Shown here piece after piece: positions 24,738-33,827 of a stretch of 64,000 nt of DNA. Within the stretch, counting starts at the first letter, position 1; every line of letters begins with the position of its first letter. The stretch is from Actinoplanes sichuanensis (GTDB lineage Bacteria; Actinomycetota; Actinomycetes; Mycobacteriales; Micromonosporaceae): contig NZ_AP028461.1 in assembly GCF_033097365.1 (NCBI RefSeq), forward strand, positions 11,993,501 to 12,057,500, read 5' to 3'. A program made the translations under genes and the position numbers. Under the pieces are notes generated by a model. The model was not told where the DNA came from. It ran no database searches and saw only the letters and a list, made by a program, of their open reading frames with translations.

Positions 24738-25397
24738 TCACCCTTCTGAGGTTCCTGGATCTATCAGCCCGTCGTCCTCCTCGGCTGGATCCGCGCCTGC
24801 GGAAGCAGACTCGCCGAGCAGAAAGGCCGCCAGCAGCCGGGCCTCTCCGAGCCCGTAGACGTCCCACCAGGAGTCCGCCTTGACCCACAGGCCGTGCTGG
24901 TCAGAGCCGCAGTACGGGCACGCCGGGAGATTCAGACGTTGCTGCAGGATGACCCCGTACACCTCGCCGGTGAGCCAGCACCGCCACTGCCGTACATCGT
25001 CGGCCAGGTGCGGCGCACCGGACCGGGCCCGGTACTCGCGAGTGTCGAACAGGGCGACGGTGCTCTGCCCGTCACGCAGCCACGCCACGCTCGTGGTGCC
25101 GTGCCACTGCCGCAGATAGCGTTCAAACCGGCCCGGATCGGCGAGACGTTCGTACGCTGTCACCACCCGGGCCCCGCCGGCCGGCTGAAACACGTCGCCG
25201 GCCAGTCGAGCCCGCCCGTTGAGATCGATCAGCAAGGCGGGAGCGAACGCGTCACCCCAGGGCGCAGCAGGGTCACCGTCGACGACGATCAGCGCACGCC
25301 GGTCCGGCAGCAGCCCATCGGTGACAATCTCCACCGCGTGTGCCTGCGTCCACGTAGACGGGCAGCCGGTAGACGGTGGTGTGCTCGCCGCGCTCAC
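24738..25397 (-). CDS. hypothetical protein with a zinc-ribbon-like motif
   Basis: 219 residues. GTG at 25397 overlaps the upstream stop (GTGA). The N-terminal 120 residues look alpha/beta (RRALIVVDGDPAAPWGDAFAPALLIDLNG). Near residue 160 is CPYCGSDQHGLW, a short zinc-ribbon-type motif, and the last 25 residues are acidic. Not recognised. Confidence 0.65.
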   Translation of the reverse strand: MSAASTPPSTGCPSTWTQAHAVEIVTDGLLPDRRALIVVDGDPAAPWGDAFAPALLIDLNGRARLAGDVFQPAGGARVVTAYERLADPGRFERYLRQWHGTTSVAWLRDGQSTVALFDTREYRARSGAPHLADDVRQWRCWLTGEVYGVILQQRLNLPACPYCGSDQHGLWVKADSWWDVYGLGEARLLAAFLLGESASAGADPAEEDDGLIDPGTSEG

Positions 25398-25876
25398 CTC
25401 TGGTCCCGCGATAGCTCGGCGGCGGTGGACAGCAGGGTGCGGTAGATGCTGTTCGCGGTGGACAGGACGGCACCCAGCACGTGCGCGGCGATGTCGTCGG
25501 CGTCGCGGAACAGGTCGGCGCCGAGCCGGCCGGAGGCCACGGTGGTGGATTCGCCGACGGTGACCAGGATCAGAAATCCGCCGTCCCGACTTTCGCCGAG
25601 CACGGTCGGCTCGATGCGGATCCCGGTAATCGGGGCGTCGAAGGTGAGGACCTGCGCACCGATGCAGGCCTCGACGAAATCGGCCACATCGCCGCCGAAA
25701 CTGCGCGTCATGGGGTCGAGCGTGTCTACGGCCGCCTGAAGCACATCGGCGGCCTCCGGCTCCGAATCAGCCTGCCGGGGTGCGGGGAGCTTGGTGTCAT
25801 CAGCATGCACGAATGACCAGGTCTGTCGGCGACGGTCGCGTCGCGAGGAGAAGAACCCCACCAGGGAGAAAGGCAT
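25394..25876 (-). CDS. hypothetical protein, 160 residues
   Basis: ATG 25876 follows GGAGACGTTG; the longer frame does not. The N-terminus (MPFSLVGFFSSRRDRRRQTW) is basic and followed by an ordered domain that includes VLTFDAPITGIRIEPTVLG and GGFLILVTVGESTTVASGRL. Unknown function. It forms a coupled two-gene unit with the 219-residue protein. Confidence 0.6.
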   Translation of the reverse strand: MPFSLVGFFSSRRDRRRQTWSFVHADDTKLPAPRQADSEPEAADVLQAAVDTLDPMTRSFGGDVADFVEACIGAQVLTFDAPITGIRIEPTVLGESRDGGFLILVTVGESTTVASGRLGADLFRDADDIAAHVLGAVLSTANSIYRTLLSTAAELSRDQR

Positions 25877-25899
25877 CAACGTCTCCAGAGACAGCGAAA

Positions 25900-25925
25900 G
25901 GGCGCCCACCCGCAGGTGAGCGCCC
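25900..25925 (-). terminator. stem-loop after the first dprA-like gene
   Basis: GGGCGCCCACC (25900-25910) pairs with 25915-25925 with one mismatch around CGCA. Confidence 0.65.
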
Positions 25926-25969
25926 GGAACCAGTGAGGGAAAGAAGTGCGAAGGGACGGGTGTGGTGTG

Positions 25970-27073
25970 TCAGCTCGCGCGGCTGATGGTGATGGCCTCG
26001 CGACCGCCGTCGGCGCTGTGTACCCAGACGGTGAGGTCGACCGGGACGTCCGGTGCGCCGACCACGATGTCGAACGCGGTGTTCGCGGCGTGCGCGACCG
26101 ACGCGGCCCACACCGGGAACGGCCCGAACCGTTGGCGGCCGACAGCGGCCTCACCGCGGTGTACGTCGGCGGTCACGGTGAACGGCTTGATGAAGGAGGG
26201 CCGGTCGTAGCCGGCGGCGTTGATCACCTCATCGGCGTCGGTGACCATCTGCGCGCAGCCTTCCCCGATGAGCTGGTGACAGCCGGCTGACAGGGCCGAG
26301 GTGACCGGTCCCGGCACCGCGAAGACATGAAAGCCGGCGCGCGCCGCGTGCCGGGCGGCCAGCATGATCTGACTGCCCAGCGCTGCTTCCACCACGACGG
26401 TGCCAGCGGCGATCCGGAACAGCAGCTGGTCGGTGAAGATTCTGCGGGACGGCGTGGGGCTCGAGCCGGGCGGGAACGGGCTGATCACCGCCCCACGGGC
26501 CACTGCCCGCGCTACTACCTCGGCGACCGGGGGACCGAAACGCTGGTCGAGCCCCCGGTCACTGACCACGACCGTCCTGCCGCCTGGCATCGACAGCGCC
26601 GCGGACAGCACGCGCCGGTCAGTTCCAGGTGCAGGGCTCGTGACGATCGTCTGCCGCCCGTCGATGAGAGCGGCCGTGAACTCTTCGGCGACCCGCAGGC
26701 CGTACTCGCTGCCGGCGTGGGAGCCGGTGAGTGCTACCGATTGATCGAGACGGGCAGCGAGATCCCGGTTGCCCTTGATCCACAGGCACGGCAGGTCGTC
26801 GCAGCCGGCGCCGGCCGGCCAGCCAGGATCGTCCGGGACGATCAGGCTGGCTGAGGCCTCCGCGGCACGCTCGCGCAGCGAGCTACCCAAAGCCTGGAGG
26901 TTGTCCAGTGCTTGCTGCCGGCTGACGGGAAGCCCGGCAGCGGGCTTCGGAAACGCCCAGGACCCCGGCTGTAAACCCAGGGCATGGACGGCGTCGATCA
27001 GGTGGTCGGGCAGGGCGCGTCCGGTGTAGTAGGACAGACCCGCTCGGATGGTGCGATCATCGTCGGTGCTCAT
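25970..27073 (-). CDS. DprA-like protein, diverged copy
   Basis: 367 residues. The DprA/Smf Rossmann fold is recognisable: LPCLWIKGNRDLAARLDQSVALTGSHAGSEYGLRVAEEF, GGRTVVVSDRGLDQRFG, and AAGTVVVEAALGSQIMLAARHAARAGFHVFAVPGPVTSALSAGCHQLI. The hallmark SGxAxGID segment is degraded (TSPAPGTDRR) and PxRNRxI is replaced by SRRIFTDQLLFRI. It therefore may have lost the normal ssDNA/RecA-loading surface. About 90 extra C-terminal residues are unrelated to the usual DprA end. A more canonical paralogue is at 32809-33783. Confidence 0.85.
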   Translation of the reverse strand: MSTDDDRTIRAGLSYYTGRALPDHLIDAVHALGLQPGSWAFPKPAAGLPVSRQQALDNLQALGSSLRERAAEASASLIVPDDPGWPAGAGCDDLPCLWIKGNRDLAARLDQSVALTGSHAGSEYGLRVAEEFTAALIDGRQTIVTSPAPGTDRRVLSAALSMPGGRTVVVSDRGLDQRFGPPVAEVVARAVARGAVISPFPPGSSPTPSRRIFTDQLLFRIAAGTVVVEAALGSQIMLAARHAARAGFHVFAVPGPVTSALSAGCHQLIGEGCAQMVTDADEVINAAGYDRPSFIKPFTVTADVHRGEAAVGRQRFGPFPVWAASVAHAANTAFDIVVGAPDVPVDLTVWVHSADGGREAITISRAS

Positions 27074-27617
27074 GCGGCCTCCGCGTCACCACTGGCGGTG
27101 GACCCGGCGGAGCCGGTGATGCGGGCGCCGCCGGGAGGGACGGCACGAGATCGGCCCACCCGGTGCCCAGCCGGTGTCCAGCCCCGGCCCCGTTCACCCC
27201 GATCCGCGGCGACATCGCACGATGAGAAACGAAGTTGCTGTGGCGGCCGGTGGCTTGACGACGGAGGGGCCCGGGCGGGACCGTGCCCCGTCCCATACCG
27301 GCCGGCGCGACACCTGCTCGTTCTCGCGAACATGCCGATCGTGAGGCGCACCGCGATCGGCGACGACTCGCTGGCTTGCCCTCCGGCGTCTGCCTTGAGG
27401 GCACTCCACCACGTCGATCACCACCGGGGCCGGGCCCGCTCTACCACCGCGAGGAACGGCGGCATCGGGAATAGCTCCTGCCCACGTAGAAGAGCAGCTT
27501 CTCGGAGCCGGCTCCTGTTAGGTGAAGCTCACCGGCTCGTCCTCAGCAAGATGGCCGTCGGTGACCGTCTGGGTCTGTCCGTCGAACGTTGACGTACCGG
27601 CATCGACCACTGGCCGG
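27074..27617. other. 540 bp without a recognisable gene
   Basis: Frames on both strands translate to arginine/proline-rich sequence with no ribosome sites. It may hold the promoter for the diverged dprA gene. Confidence 0.4.
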
Positions 27618-28310
27618 TCAGGACAACGCAGCGTCAACCTTTGTGACGGCCCGGCGGGCCACCTCTTCGGTCAGGGCGGTATCGATCGTCTCACTGGCCT
27701 GCTGCACGATGAAGGCCAGCACGCCACCGCGCCGCGCCATTGCCATGTCGAGATTCATGGTCCGGCCGAGAACGGTGGCGGTCGTGCGGAACGCGAACGT
27801 CTCATCTGCGAGCTGAGGAAACGACAGCGCCACGAAATGCATGTCGAAAGTGACGCCGCTGTCCGTCTTGGTCGTGAGCTTCTTACATGCCGTCACGGCG
27901 GCCGAGAATTCGGTGAACAGGTCTTTAGCGTCGTCCTCGGCAAGCGGGAGCAGCGCCTCGCTGAAGTCGGATCCGTCGGGGGCGGTGAAGTCAGCAGCGA
28001 TGTCGTCGGCCCGGCTCACCTTCTGCATGGCGGCGTCGTACGCAGGACACTCGTCGTAGTCCCCGGACGAGTCTTTTTTGACCGCGCCGGTATCGGGCTC
28101 GGCCACCCAGCCAGTCGGCAGATCGCTCGCGGCCAGAAGCGCACCTTTTGCCTGCTCGGCGGTCAGCGTTCGCAGTGGCGCCTGCCCGGCGGGTGCGACG
28201 GGGACAGTGTCATCGACGGTGCGGGCACGCTCGTCCCCGGCGTCGCTGCATCCGGCGAGAACGGTCGCTGTCACCGCTGCCGCGATCATCCAACGTCCTG
28301 CGCGCATCAT
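27618..28310 (-). CDS. exported lipoprotein of unknown function
   Basis: 230 residues (two adjacent ATGs at 28310 and 28307, with GGGGAGGA immediately before). A signal peptide runs to the lipobox VLAGC (Cys21), so it is anchored on the outer face of the membrane. The mature part is about 210 residues with EQAKGALLAASDLPTGWVAEPD, a beginning common in actinobacterial sensor-type lipoproteins, and two further cysteines (DECPAY, TACKKL). An exported protein is unusual among the otherwise cytoplasmic genes of this island. Confidence 0.8.
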   Translation of the reverse strand: MMRAGRWMIAAAVTATVLAGCSDAGDERARTVDDTVPVAPAGQAPLRTLTAEQAKGALLAASDLPTGWVAEPDTGAVKKDSSGDYDECPAYDAAMQKVSRADDIAADFTAPDGSDFSEALLPLAEDDAKDLFTEFSAAVTACKKLTTKTDSGVTFDMHFVALSFPQLADETFAFRTTATVLGRTMNLDMAMARRGGVLAFIVQQASETIDTALTEEVARRAVTKVDAALS

Positions 28311-28415
28311 TCCTCCCCGTAGGAAATCGCTCGACGACATCGGCGATCATCGTAGCGTTCGGTATGGCCCCCTTGTGGATGGTCGAAAGGCGTTCCGGCG
28401 GTCAGCCGCATCATG

Positions 28416-28458
28416 GACGCCGGCCTTCAGCCTCCGGCGGAGTGCCGAGGCCGGCGTC
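28416..28458 (-). terminator. 11-bp perfect stem-loop
   Basis: GACGCCGGCCT (28416-28426) pairs with 28448-28458. It is downstream of the 28546-29049 gene. Confidence 0.6.
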
Positions 28459-28545
28459 GTCGAACCGGGAGTCTCAGTAGAATCAGGCTGCAGCCGCAGC
28501 CGGCGTCGAGCGCAGAATCCACCGTGGCCTCGGCCAGTACCGGCT

Positions 28546-29049
28546 TCACCAGTCCCACGACGGCAACGCGTCGACGCGGTCTGCGTCGCGGTCGAGCCGA
28601 ATGTAGAGGGCTCCGAAGGTGTTCGCGTACTCCCACAGCCGCCATACCGCGTCAGGCACGGTGTCCGCATGATGATCGCGGTGCTCGGGCAGCGTGCTCG
28701 GGACGTGCAGGAACCAGCCGTACTCAGTGTCATGGGCGGTGACACCGTAGTAGGAGTCGAGGGCGTCGCAGACGTTGCGGGGCAGGTGGTTGGTGGAAAG
28801 GTCGAGCACACACAGGATTCGCGGGCCGCCGGTCTTGGCGGTCAGGTGGTCCTGGGCGCGGTGGAGCCAGTCGTGGAGTGCGGTCGCGGTGCCGGCGATC
28901 TGGATGCCGTCTTCACCGTTGAGGGTGATGATCGACAATGTGCCCTCGGGCTCAGGCGCGTCACCGTCTTTGGACATTTCGAACGTCTCGGCGCTGTCCA
29001 GGACACGGACGTCATGAGCTGCTTCGACGCGTTCCAACCTGATCGACAT
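28546..29049 (-). CDS. hypothetical protein, 167 residues
   Basis: ATG 29049 follows AAGGAG. The N-terminus (LSIITLNGEDGIQIAGTATALHDWLHRAQDHL) looks like a beta-hairpin and helix. Later are YYGVTAHDTEYGWFLHVPSTLPEHR and WRLWEYANTFGALYIRLDRDADRV. Not recognised, soluble. Confidence 0.65.
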   Translation of the reverse strand: MSIRLERVEAAHDVRVLDSAETFEMSKDGDAPEPEGTLSIITLNGEDGIQIAGTATALHDWLHRAQDHLTAKTGGPRILCVLDLSTNHLPRNVCDALDSYYGVTAHDTEYGWFLHVPSTLPEHRDHHADTVPDAVWRLWEYANTFGALYIRLDRDADRVDALPSWDW

Positions 29050-29096
29050 GCTGGTGTTCTCCTTGCGGCGTGGAGGGGGAATCGGCGACGGCCAGC

Positions 29097-29129
29097 GCCG
29101 GGCATCGCAGTGAGCGCCGTGCCCGGCGA
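29097..29129 (-). terminator. stem-loop after the GHKL gene
   Basis: CGCCGGGCA (29097-29105) pairs with TGCCCGGCG (29121-29129). Confidence 0.6.
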
Positions 29130-29152
29130 CGGCCGGTGCGCGTGGCCCTAGG

Positions 29153-31276
29153 TCAGCCGTGGTCGTCGGCCTCGGCGACGGCGGGCCCGGCACCGTTGGC
29201 ATCGGAAGGCGGAGGACTGTCGAGACCGAGTCGGCGACGTTCCGCCGCGATCAGGGACCGGGCCGGGGCATGCCAACTGTCGTCGTCCATAACCGTCGGG
29301 GTCCGGCCTTCGGCCAGATCGCGTAGGGCCGGGATGTGCTGCGCGTAGGGTTCGCCGAGCTTCTCCAGGTCGATGCAGGCCTGCTCCATGGCGTCGCGCA
29401 TCTTCTTCGCCCAGCGTCCGGGCTGGCCCCACTTGGCGCGGGGACGGCCGTGCAGGGGTCCTTCGCACAGGTGATAGCCGAGCCAGACGACCGGCGGGTG
29501 CAGCCCGGCCGCGGTGGCGAGCAGCGCGTTCTTGTCGTAGTCCCAGGCCCGGCCGCCGCGCTGCTGACGGTGTCCGGCGACCTTCGGGTGGGTGAGGGTG
29601 CGCCAGTAGTCCGGGTGGACTCCGGTGGAGGCGACCAGGTCCTGGGCGTCGCGGAAGCCGCCATCGGCGAGGGCGCCAGGTAGCCGGTCGGCCAGCAGGT
29701 GTGCCAGCTCGCGGCGCACCCCGGGTACCGCGGGATCGTCGGCCGGTGCCAGGCGGGGTTGCCGGCCGGTGCGCGCCGGTTCGTCGACGGCGGCGGGGAG
29801 GGGTGTGTTGTCGGCGAGGTAGCCGAGCAGCAGCGCGGCGAAGTCGCTGAGCCGGTACTCGAAGCCGCGGGTGCGGTCCTGGTAGTCCGCGGTCGGCAGC
29901 CAGGGTCCGCCGCCCCGGTGGGCGACGCGGTGGGCGGCCTCGTGGATCAGCACCAGTAGGGTGCGATGCCGGTCGGCGAGAACATCGCGGTGGATCGCTG
30001 TGTCGCCGGTGCTGGGAGTGTAGAAGCCGTCGGCGCACGGTGACTTCTCGCTGGCGGAGTAGACACGGACCCGGTCCAGGGCGAACGGCCCGATGGCCTG
30101 GCGCACGAGGTCCCTGCCCGCGGTGAGGGTGGCGCGTTCGGCGGCGGTGAGCTCTCGGTCGGGCACCCACGTGGTCTTGTTGCGGGCGCGTTCGTAGTGG
30201 CGGGTCTGCTGCGTCTTGGCCACTTCGACGCCGAGCAGATCCATCAGGGACCGTTGCAGGTAGCTGGACAGGCCGTTCGCGGTGATCTCGGTGTAGCCGT
30301 TGTCGATCAGGCTCAGCGCCGCCTGCTCGTTGCCGGTGGTGGTGTAGTACGTGTTCTCGGGCAGATGGGTCCGGGCCCAGCGGCGCCAGGCGGCCCGCGG
30401 GTAGGGCTGGTGAACGTCGCCGAAGAACTGCTCAGGCTCTGCCAGCTTTCCACCGGCCAGCACGTGCTGCGCGAAACGGCCGATGATCTGCTCGTCCTGG
30501 CTGGTGGCGAGCATCGTGCGTACGGCGGTGCGCAGAGCACCGGCGTCGACGACGGTCCGGTCGCGGTTCTGCATGCCTTTGGCATCCAGCGGCAAATCGT
30601 AGGAGGCCAGCAGGTCCGGTTGAACGTTGACGAGGACCCCACCGATCCAGACCCGGCCGGGTTCACCGTCGAGCACGCACTGGCCTGGAGCCGCAGGTGG
30701 CCGGTAGCCGGGCTCGTTCAGCGCCCGGAACCGGCTGCGTGCCTCCTCGGCGAGTTCCCGGGCACATTCGACGGTGAAGACCGTTCCTTTGACTCGGCCG
30801 GTGCGGTACAGGTGGTAGACCAGCAGTTCCGCGCCCTGCTGCGACAGCGACGGGACCAGGCCGTCGAGCAGCCGGTGCCGCTGCACGCTCGGGGTGAAGC
30901 CGTACCCGACCGTTTCGCACCTGACTTCGCCGATCTGCGGGCTGCGGGCCAGGACGAGCGCGGCCAGCTTTTTGCCTTCACCGAACTGGCCGATCTGCCC
31001 GGCGGTCTTCGTGGAGTGGCCGAGCACGAGGCCTTCCTCCGGGATGCCGGGTCCGTCGTCGGCGATGATCAGTACGCCGTCGGCCCAGCTGACCCGAGCG
31101 TCGGGGTCCTCGTCGAAGGCATTGGAGATCAACTCGCAGAGGGCCCGAACCGGAGTCCAGGACCTCACGTAATCCGGAGAAATGGGGTAGGTCAGGGTGC
31201 TGACGGTTGATCCGTCCGCGCTGCTGGTGGTGTGGGGGCGGTCGCCGGTGACGGCGGTGGCCGTGGAGTTGTCCAC
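29153..31276 (-). CDS. GHKL ATPase fused to an HExxH metallopeptidase-like domain
   Basis: 707 residues, GTG 31276 behind AAGGAG. Residues about 30-200 are a GHKL (Hsp90/MutL/histidine-kinase type) ATP-binding domain: N-box ELISNAFDED (48-57), DDGPGI (73-78) and GQFGEGKKLA (96-105). No kinase DHp helix or transmembrane part is present. Residues about 430-480 contain HRTLLVLIHEAAHRVAHRG, an HExxH zinc-peptidase motif (445-449), with a candidate third ligand in GFEYRL (E473). The last 200 residues are unassigned. It could be a chaperone- or MORC-like machine with a proteolytic domain; the biological role is unknown. Confidence 0.8.
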   Translation of the reverse strand: MDNSTATAVTGDRPHTTSSADGSTVSTLTYPISPDYVRSWTPVRALCELISNAFDEDPDARVSWADGVLIIADDGPGIPEEGLVLGHSTKTAGQIGQFGEGKKLAALVLARSPQIGEVRCETVGYGFTPSVQRHRLLDGLVPSLSQQGAELLVYHLYRTGRVKGTVFTVECARELAEEARSRFRALNEPGYRPPAAPGQCVLDGEPGRVWIGGVLVNVQPDLLASYDLPLDAKGMQNRDRTVVDAGALRTAVRTMLATSQDEQIIGRFAQHVLAGGKLAEPEQFFGDVHQPYPRAAWRRWARTHLPENTYYTTTGNEQAALSLIDNGYTEITANGLSSYLQRSLMDLLGVEVAKTQQTRHYERARNKTTWVPDRELTAAERATLTAGRDLVRQAIGPFALDRVRVYSASEKSPCADGFYTPSTGDTAIHRDVLADRHRTLLVLIHEAAHRVAHRGGGPWLPTADYQDRTRGFEYRLSDFAALLLGYLADNTPLPAAVDEPARTGRQPRLAPADDPAVPGVRRELAHLLADRLPGALADGGFRDAQDLVASTGVHPDYWRTLTHPKVAGHRQQRGGRAWDYDKNALLATAAGLHPPVVWLGYHLCEGPLHGRPRAKWGQPGRWAKKMRDAMEQACIDLEKLGEPYAQHIPALRDLAEGRTPTVMDDDSWHAPARSLIAAERRRLGLDSPPPSDANGAGPAVAEADDHG

Positions 31277-31392
31277 GGATGCTCTCCTTCGGTAATGCGA
31301 GAGGTGGGCTGCGCGGGACATCGCTGTTCGCTGAAGGCAGGCGGTGTGTCCCGGCGAGGGAAGCAACAGCCGGCGAGAAACGGCGCGGCGGT

Positions 31393-31425
31393 GGCCGGTG
31401 CCCCGGCATGCGCGGGGCACCGGCC
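31393..31425 (-). terminator. 12-bp perfect stem-loop
   Basis: GGCCGGTGCCCC (31393-31404) pairs with 31414-31425, directly after DUF4192 copy 2. Confidence 0.7.
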
Positions 31426-31436
31426 TGGTCGGGCGG

Positions 31437-32378
31437 TCAGCCCAGGAGCCGCTCGATCGGGAAGTTCTCCGGCAGCGGCCAGGGCAGCTGCTCCGGCTTG
31501 AGTGGCGTGGTCAGGATCGTGGCGATCAGCACGGACAGGGCGTTGTCCGGTGACGCGGTCGCCGCCTTGGTCAGCGCGGTCCACGCGAGCAGTGACTCGC
31601 GGCGCCGCCAGGCGTTCCAGGCCAGCAGGTTCGCCGGCGTCGTCACGTAGGCGTCGGGAACCCGGCGGGTCAGATCCCGCCACAGGTCGTGCTGCCACTG
31701 CTGATCCGTGGTGGCCCGCCAGGCCGCGCAACAGCCGTCGAGGGCAGTGAGCGCCACCGCCAGCTCGGCTACCTGCTGATCGGCGAGCTGGCCGCCGGCT
31801 CGCGCGATCGCCAGGCTGGCAGACACGACGTCAACCGGATCCGCAAGCTGTTCCGGCAGTGCCGCGAGCGCCGCGGTGGTGCGCTGTTGGGCGTCGGTGT
31901 CGGCGGCCACCATGGCGTCCAGGTCCTGCGCCGACGGCAGCACCGCCCGGCCGCGCAGTGTCATCTCCGCGGGGATGACACTGCTGTCGGGATCGAGAAC
32001 GGCGCCGTGTTCCGGCGTGCAGGGACAGCCGGAGCCGAGACAGTAGTAGCGGCCGTCACAGACCAGCAGGCAGTGGCCGACCCGCACCGCCGTGTGTAGT
32101 TTGTCCGCGATCTCGGTGAGCGTGTCGGCGTCTGACAGCGGCCCGTATCCCACCACGAACGCCGCGGCGGCGTCCGTGGCCGAGGCCATGGCGATGCTCT
32201 GTTCGAGCATCAAAGCCAGCGAGGCGTCCCGGTCGAAGACCAAGCCGTCGGTGAGCCGGCCGTCCAGGTTGAGGAACAGCACGAGCACGCACTGCTCGGG
32301 ATGAACACCGACCACGTACGGCAGGGCGGCGAGCAGATCGGCAGGGCCACGGGCGACAGGCGGCGCCGATTCGAGCAT
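31437..32378 (-). CDS. DUF4192-family protein, copy 2
   Basis: 313 residues, ATG 32378 behind AGGGG. It parallels copy 1 through its length: MLESAPPVARGPADLLAALPYVVGVHPEQC, AAFVVGYGPLSDA, CDGRYYCLGSGCPC and AEMTLRGRAVLPSAQDLDAMVAADTDAQ. It lies next to a DprA-like gene, and copy 1 lies near the other DprA-like gene, so the two blocks look like an ancient duplication. Molecular function unknown. Confidence 0.87.
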   Translation of the reverse strand: MLESAPPVARGPADLLAALPYVVGVHPEQCVLVLFLNLDGRLTDGLVFDRDASLALMLEQSIAMASATDAAAAFVVGYGPLSDADTLTEIADKLHTAVRVGHCLLVCDGRYYCLGSGCPCTPEHGAVLDPDSSVIPAEMTLRGRAVLPSAQDLDAMVAADTDAQQRTTAALAALPEQLADPVDVVSASLAIARAGGQLADQQVAELAVALTALDGCCAAWRATTDQQWQHDLWRDLTRRVPDAYVTTPANLLAWNAWRRRESLLAWTALTKAATASPDNALSVLIATILTTPLKPEQLPWPLPENFPIERLLG

Positions 32379-32519
32379 GTGATCACCCCTAGGGATCGCA
32401 AACGGGCTGCGGCCCGAGGCATCAACCCACCGGGGGTGCGCCGCGATCGGGAGAGGCCACCGATCGCGGGACACCGGTCCGGGATGGGCGCGGGGCCGCA
32501 CTGACCCCGGGCGCGGACC

Positions 32520-32609
32520 GGCCCTGGCGGCCCAAGGGCCGGCCAGGGCCAAGCCCCCGGGCGGCCCCAGCGGCAACAGCGCCCCTGTGGTGGGAACGCC
32601 GGGGCCGCC
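32520..32609 (-). promoter_or_regulatory. complex hairpin region upstream of DUF4192 copy 2
   Basis: GGCCCTGGC (32520-32528) pairs with 32542-32550, and GGCGGCCCC (32560-32568) pairs with 32601-32609. The loop of the second contains GCGGCAACAGCGC (32570-32582), shared with the hairpin upstream of parB. It lies 140-230 bp before the start codon. Confidence 0.5.
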
Positions 32610-32808
32610 ACGGGGCGCCGTGCCCTTGCCCGGTCCGGGACGGGGCCGGTATAAGCGCTTGCGGGCAGTGCGGCCACCGCCCCTCTGGCCGGCCGCGACC
32701 GAGCAACCTGACGGCCCTTCGAGTAACTGCCCTGCACCTATGGCAGCCGCATCAGCACCTACCGACACCGCTGACGGGCGTTTTCGTCGGCGCGAATGCA
32801 GTAGAGGC

Positions 32809-33783
32809 TCAAACCGCGGGCTGGCCGATGTCCTCGAGGACGTCGTCGACCGAGGTGACCAGCCGGGTGGCGGAGTAGCGGCGCAGCAATACGTGGCAGC
32901 CCTGGGACAACACGGACTCCACCGAGCCGGGGACGATCATCGCCGGGCGTTGCAGGTCGAGGGCGCAGCCCAGCATCGTGCTGGTACCGCTGCGCGGCGC
33001 GGCCTCCACCACGACCGTGCCCGCGGTCACCGCGGCGACGATTCTGTTCCGCAGGAGAAATCTGTGACGCAGCGGCTCGGCGCCGACCGGCCACTCACTG
33101 ACCAGCAGGCCGCGGTCGGCGATCAAGTCGAACAAGGCGGCATTCCCGGCCGGATACGGCCGGTCCAGTCCGCCGGCGAGCACCGCGACGGTGCGCCCAC
33201 CAGGGACAGTCAGCGCGCCTCTGTGCGCCGCAGCGTCAACGCCGTGCGCGCCTCCCGAGGTCACAGTCCATCCGCGCTCGGCCAGACCGAAGGCGAGATC
33301 GGTGCTGATGCGAATGCCGTAATCGGTGGCGGCACGGGCACCGACGAGGGCCACGGACCGGGTGACAGCATCGCCCAGCGACCAGGCACCCCGCACCCAC
33401 AGGCACAGCGGCGGCATGACGTCGCGACGACTAACGCCGAGTGTTGCTACGTCCGTGGTGGCCAGATCGTCGAGGGACGTGGGCCAGTCACTGTCCGACG
33501 GTGTGACCAGCCGAATGCCTGAACGATCCGCGCGCCGCATCGCGATCTCGGCGGCCCGCCGGGCATCGACCGTGCGCGTGCGCGCTGCGACGGCGGCCCG
33601 CAGCACGGGGTCGGCGACGTCCCCGGCGAGCAGCCGGTCCAACGTGGCGATCGCGCCGAACTGCTGAACCATCGACCAGACGCTGCGGTTGCCGGGGTCG
33701 GAGAGACAGGTCAGCGCCACCCGCGCAGACCGGTCCGCGTCGGCCGCAGACGAGTTCGTCGCCGAGCTGTCGTGCTGAGTCAT
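32809..33783 (-). CDS. dprA: DprA/Smf-family DNA-processing protein, canonical copy
   Basis: 324 residues, ATG 33783 behind GGGAGG. The Rossmann core is complete: VALVGARAATDYG (144-156), SGGAHGVDAAAHRG (176-189), GGLDRPYPAGNAALF (204-218) and LRNRIVAAVTAGTVVVEA (244-261). This matches the ssDNA-binding, RecA-loading DprA fold involved in protecting or processing incoming single strands. The C-terminal winged-helix is short. In a mobile element it may handle the transferred strand. Confidence 0.9.
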   Translation of the reverse strand: MTQHDSSATNSSAADADRSARVALTCLSDPGNRSVWSMVQQFGAIATLDRLLAGDVADPVLRAAVAARTRTVDARRAAEIAMRRADRSGIRLVTPSDSDWPTSLDDLATTDVATLGVSRRDVMPPLCLWVRGAWSLGDAVTRSVALVGARAATDYGIRISTDLAFGLAERGWTVTSGGAHGVDAAAHRGALTVPGGRTVAVLAGGLDRPYPAGNAALFDLIADRGLLVSEWPVGAEPLRHRFLLRNRIVAAVTAGTVVVEAAPRSGTSTMLGCALDLQRPAMIVPGSVESVLSQGCHVLLRRYSATRLVTSVDDVLEDIGQPAV

Positions 33784-33827
33784 GTGAACCTCCCAAAGGC
33801 GGTGAGCAGAAGTGGAGCAGCGGCGCT

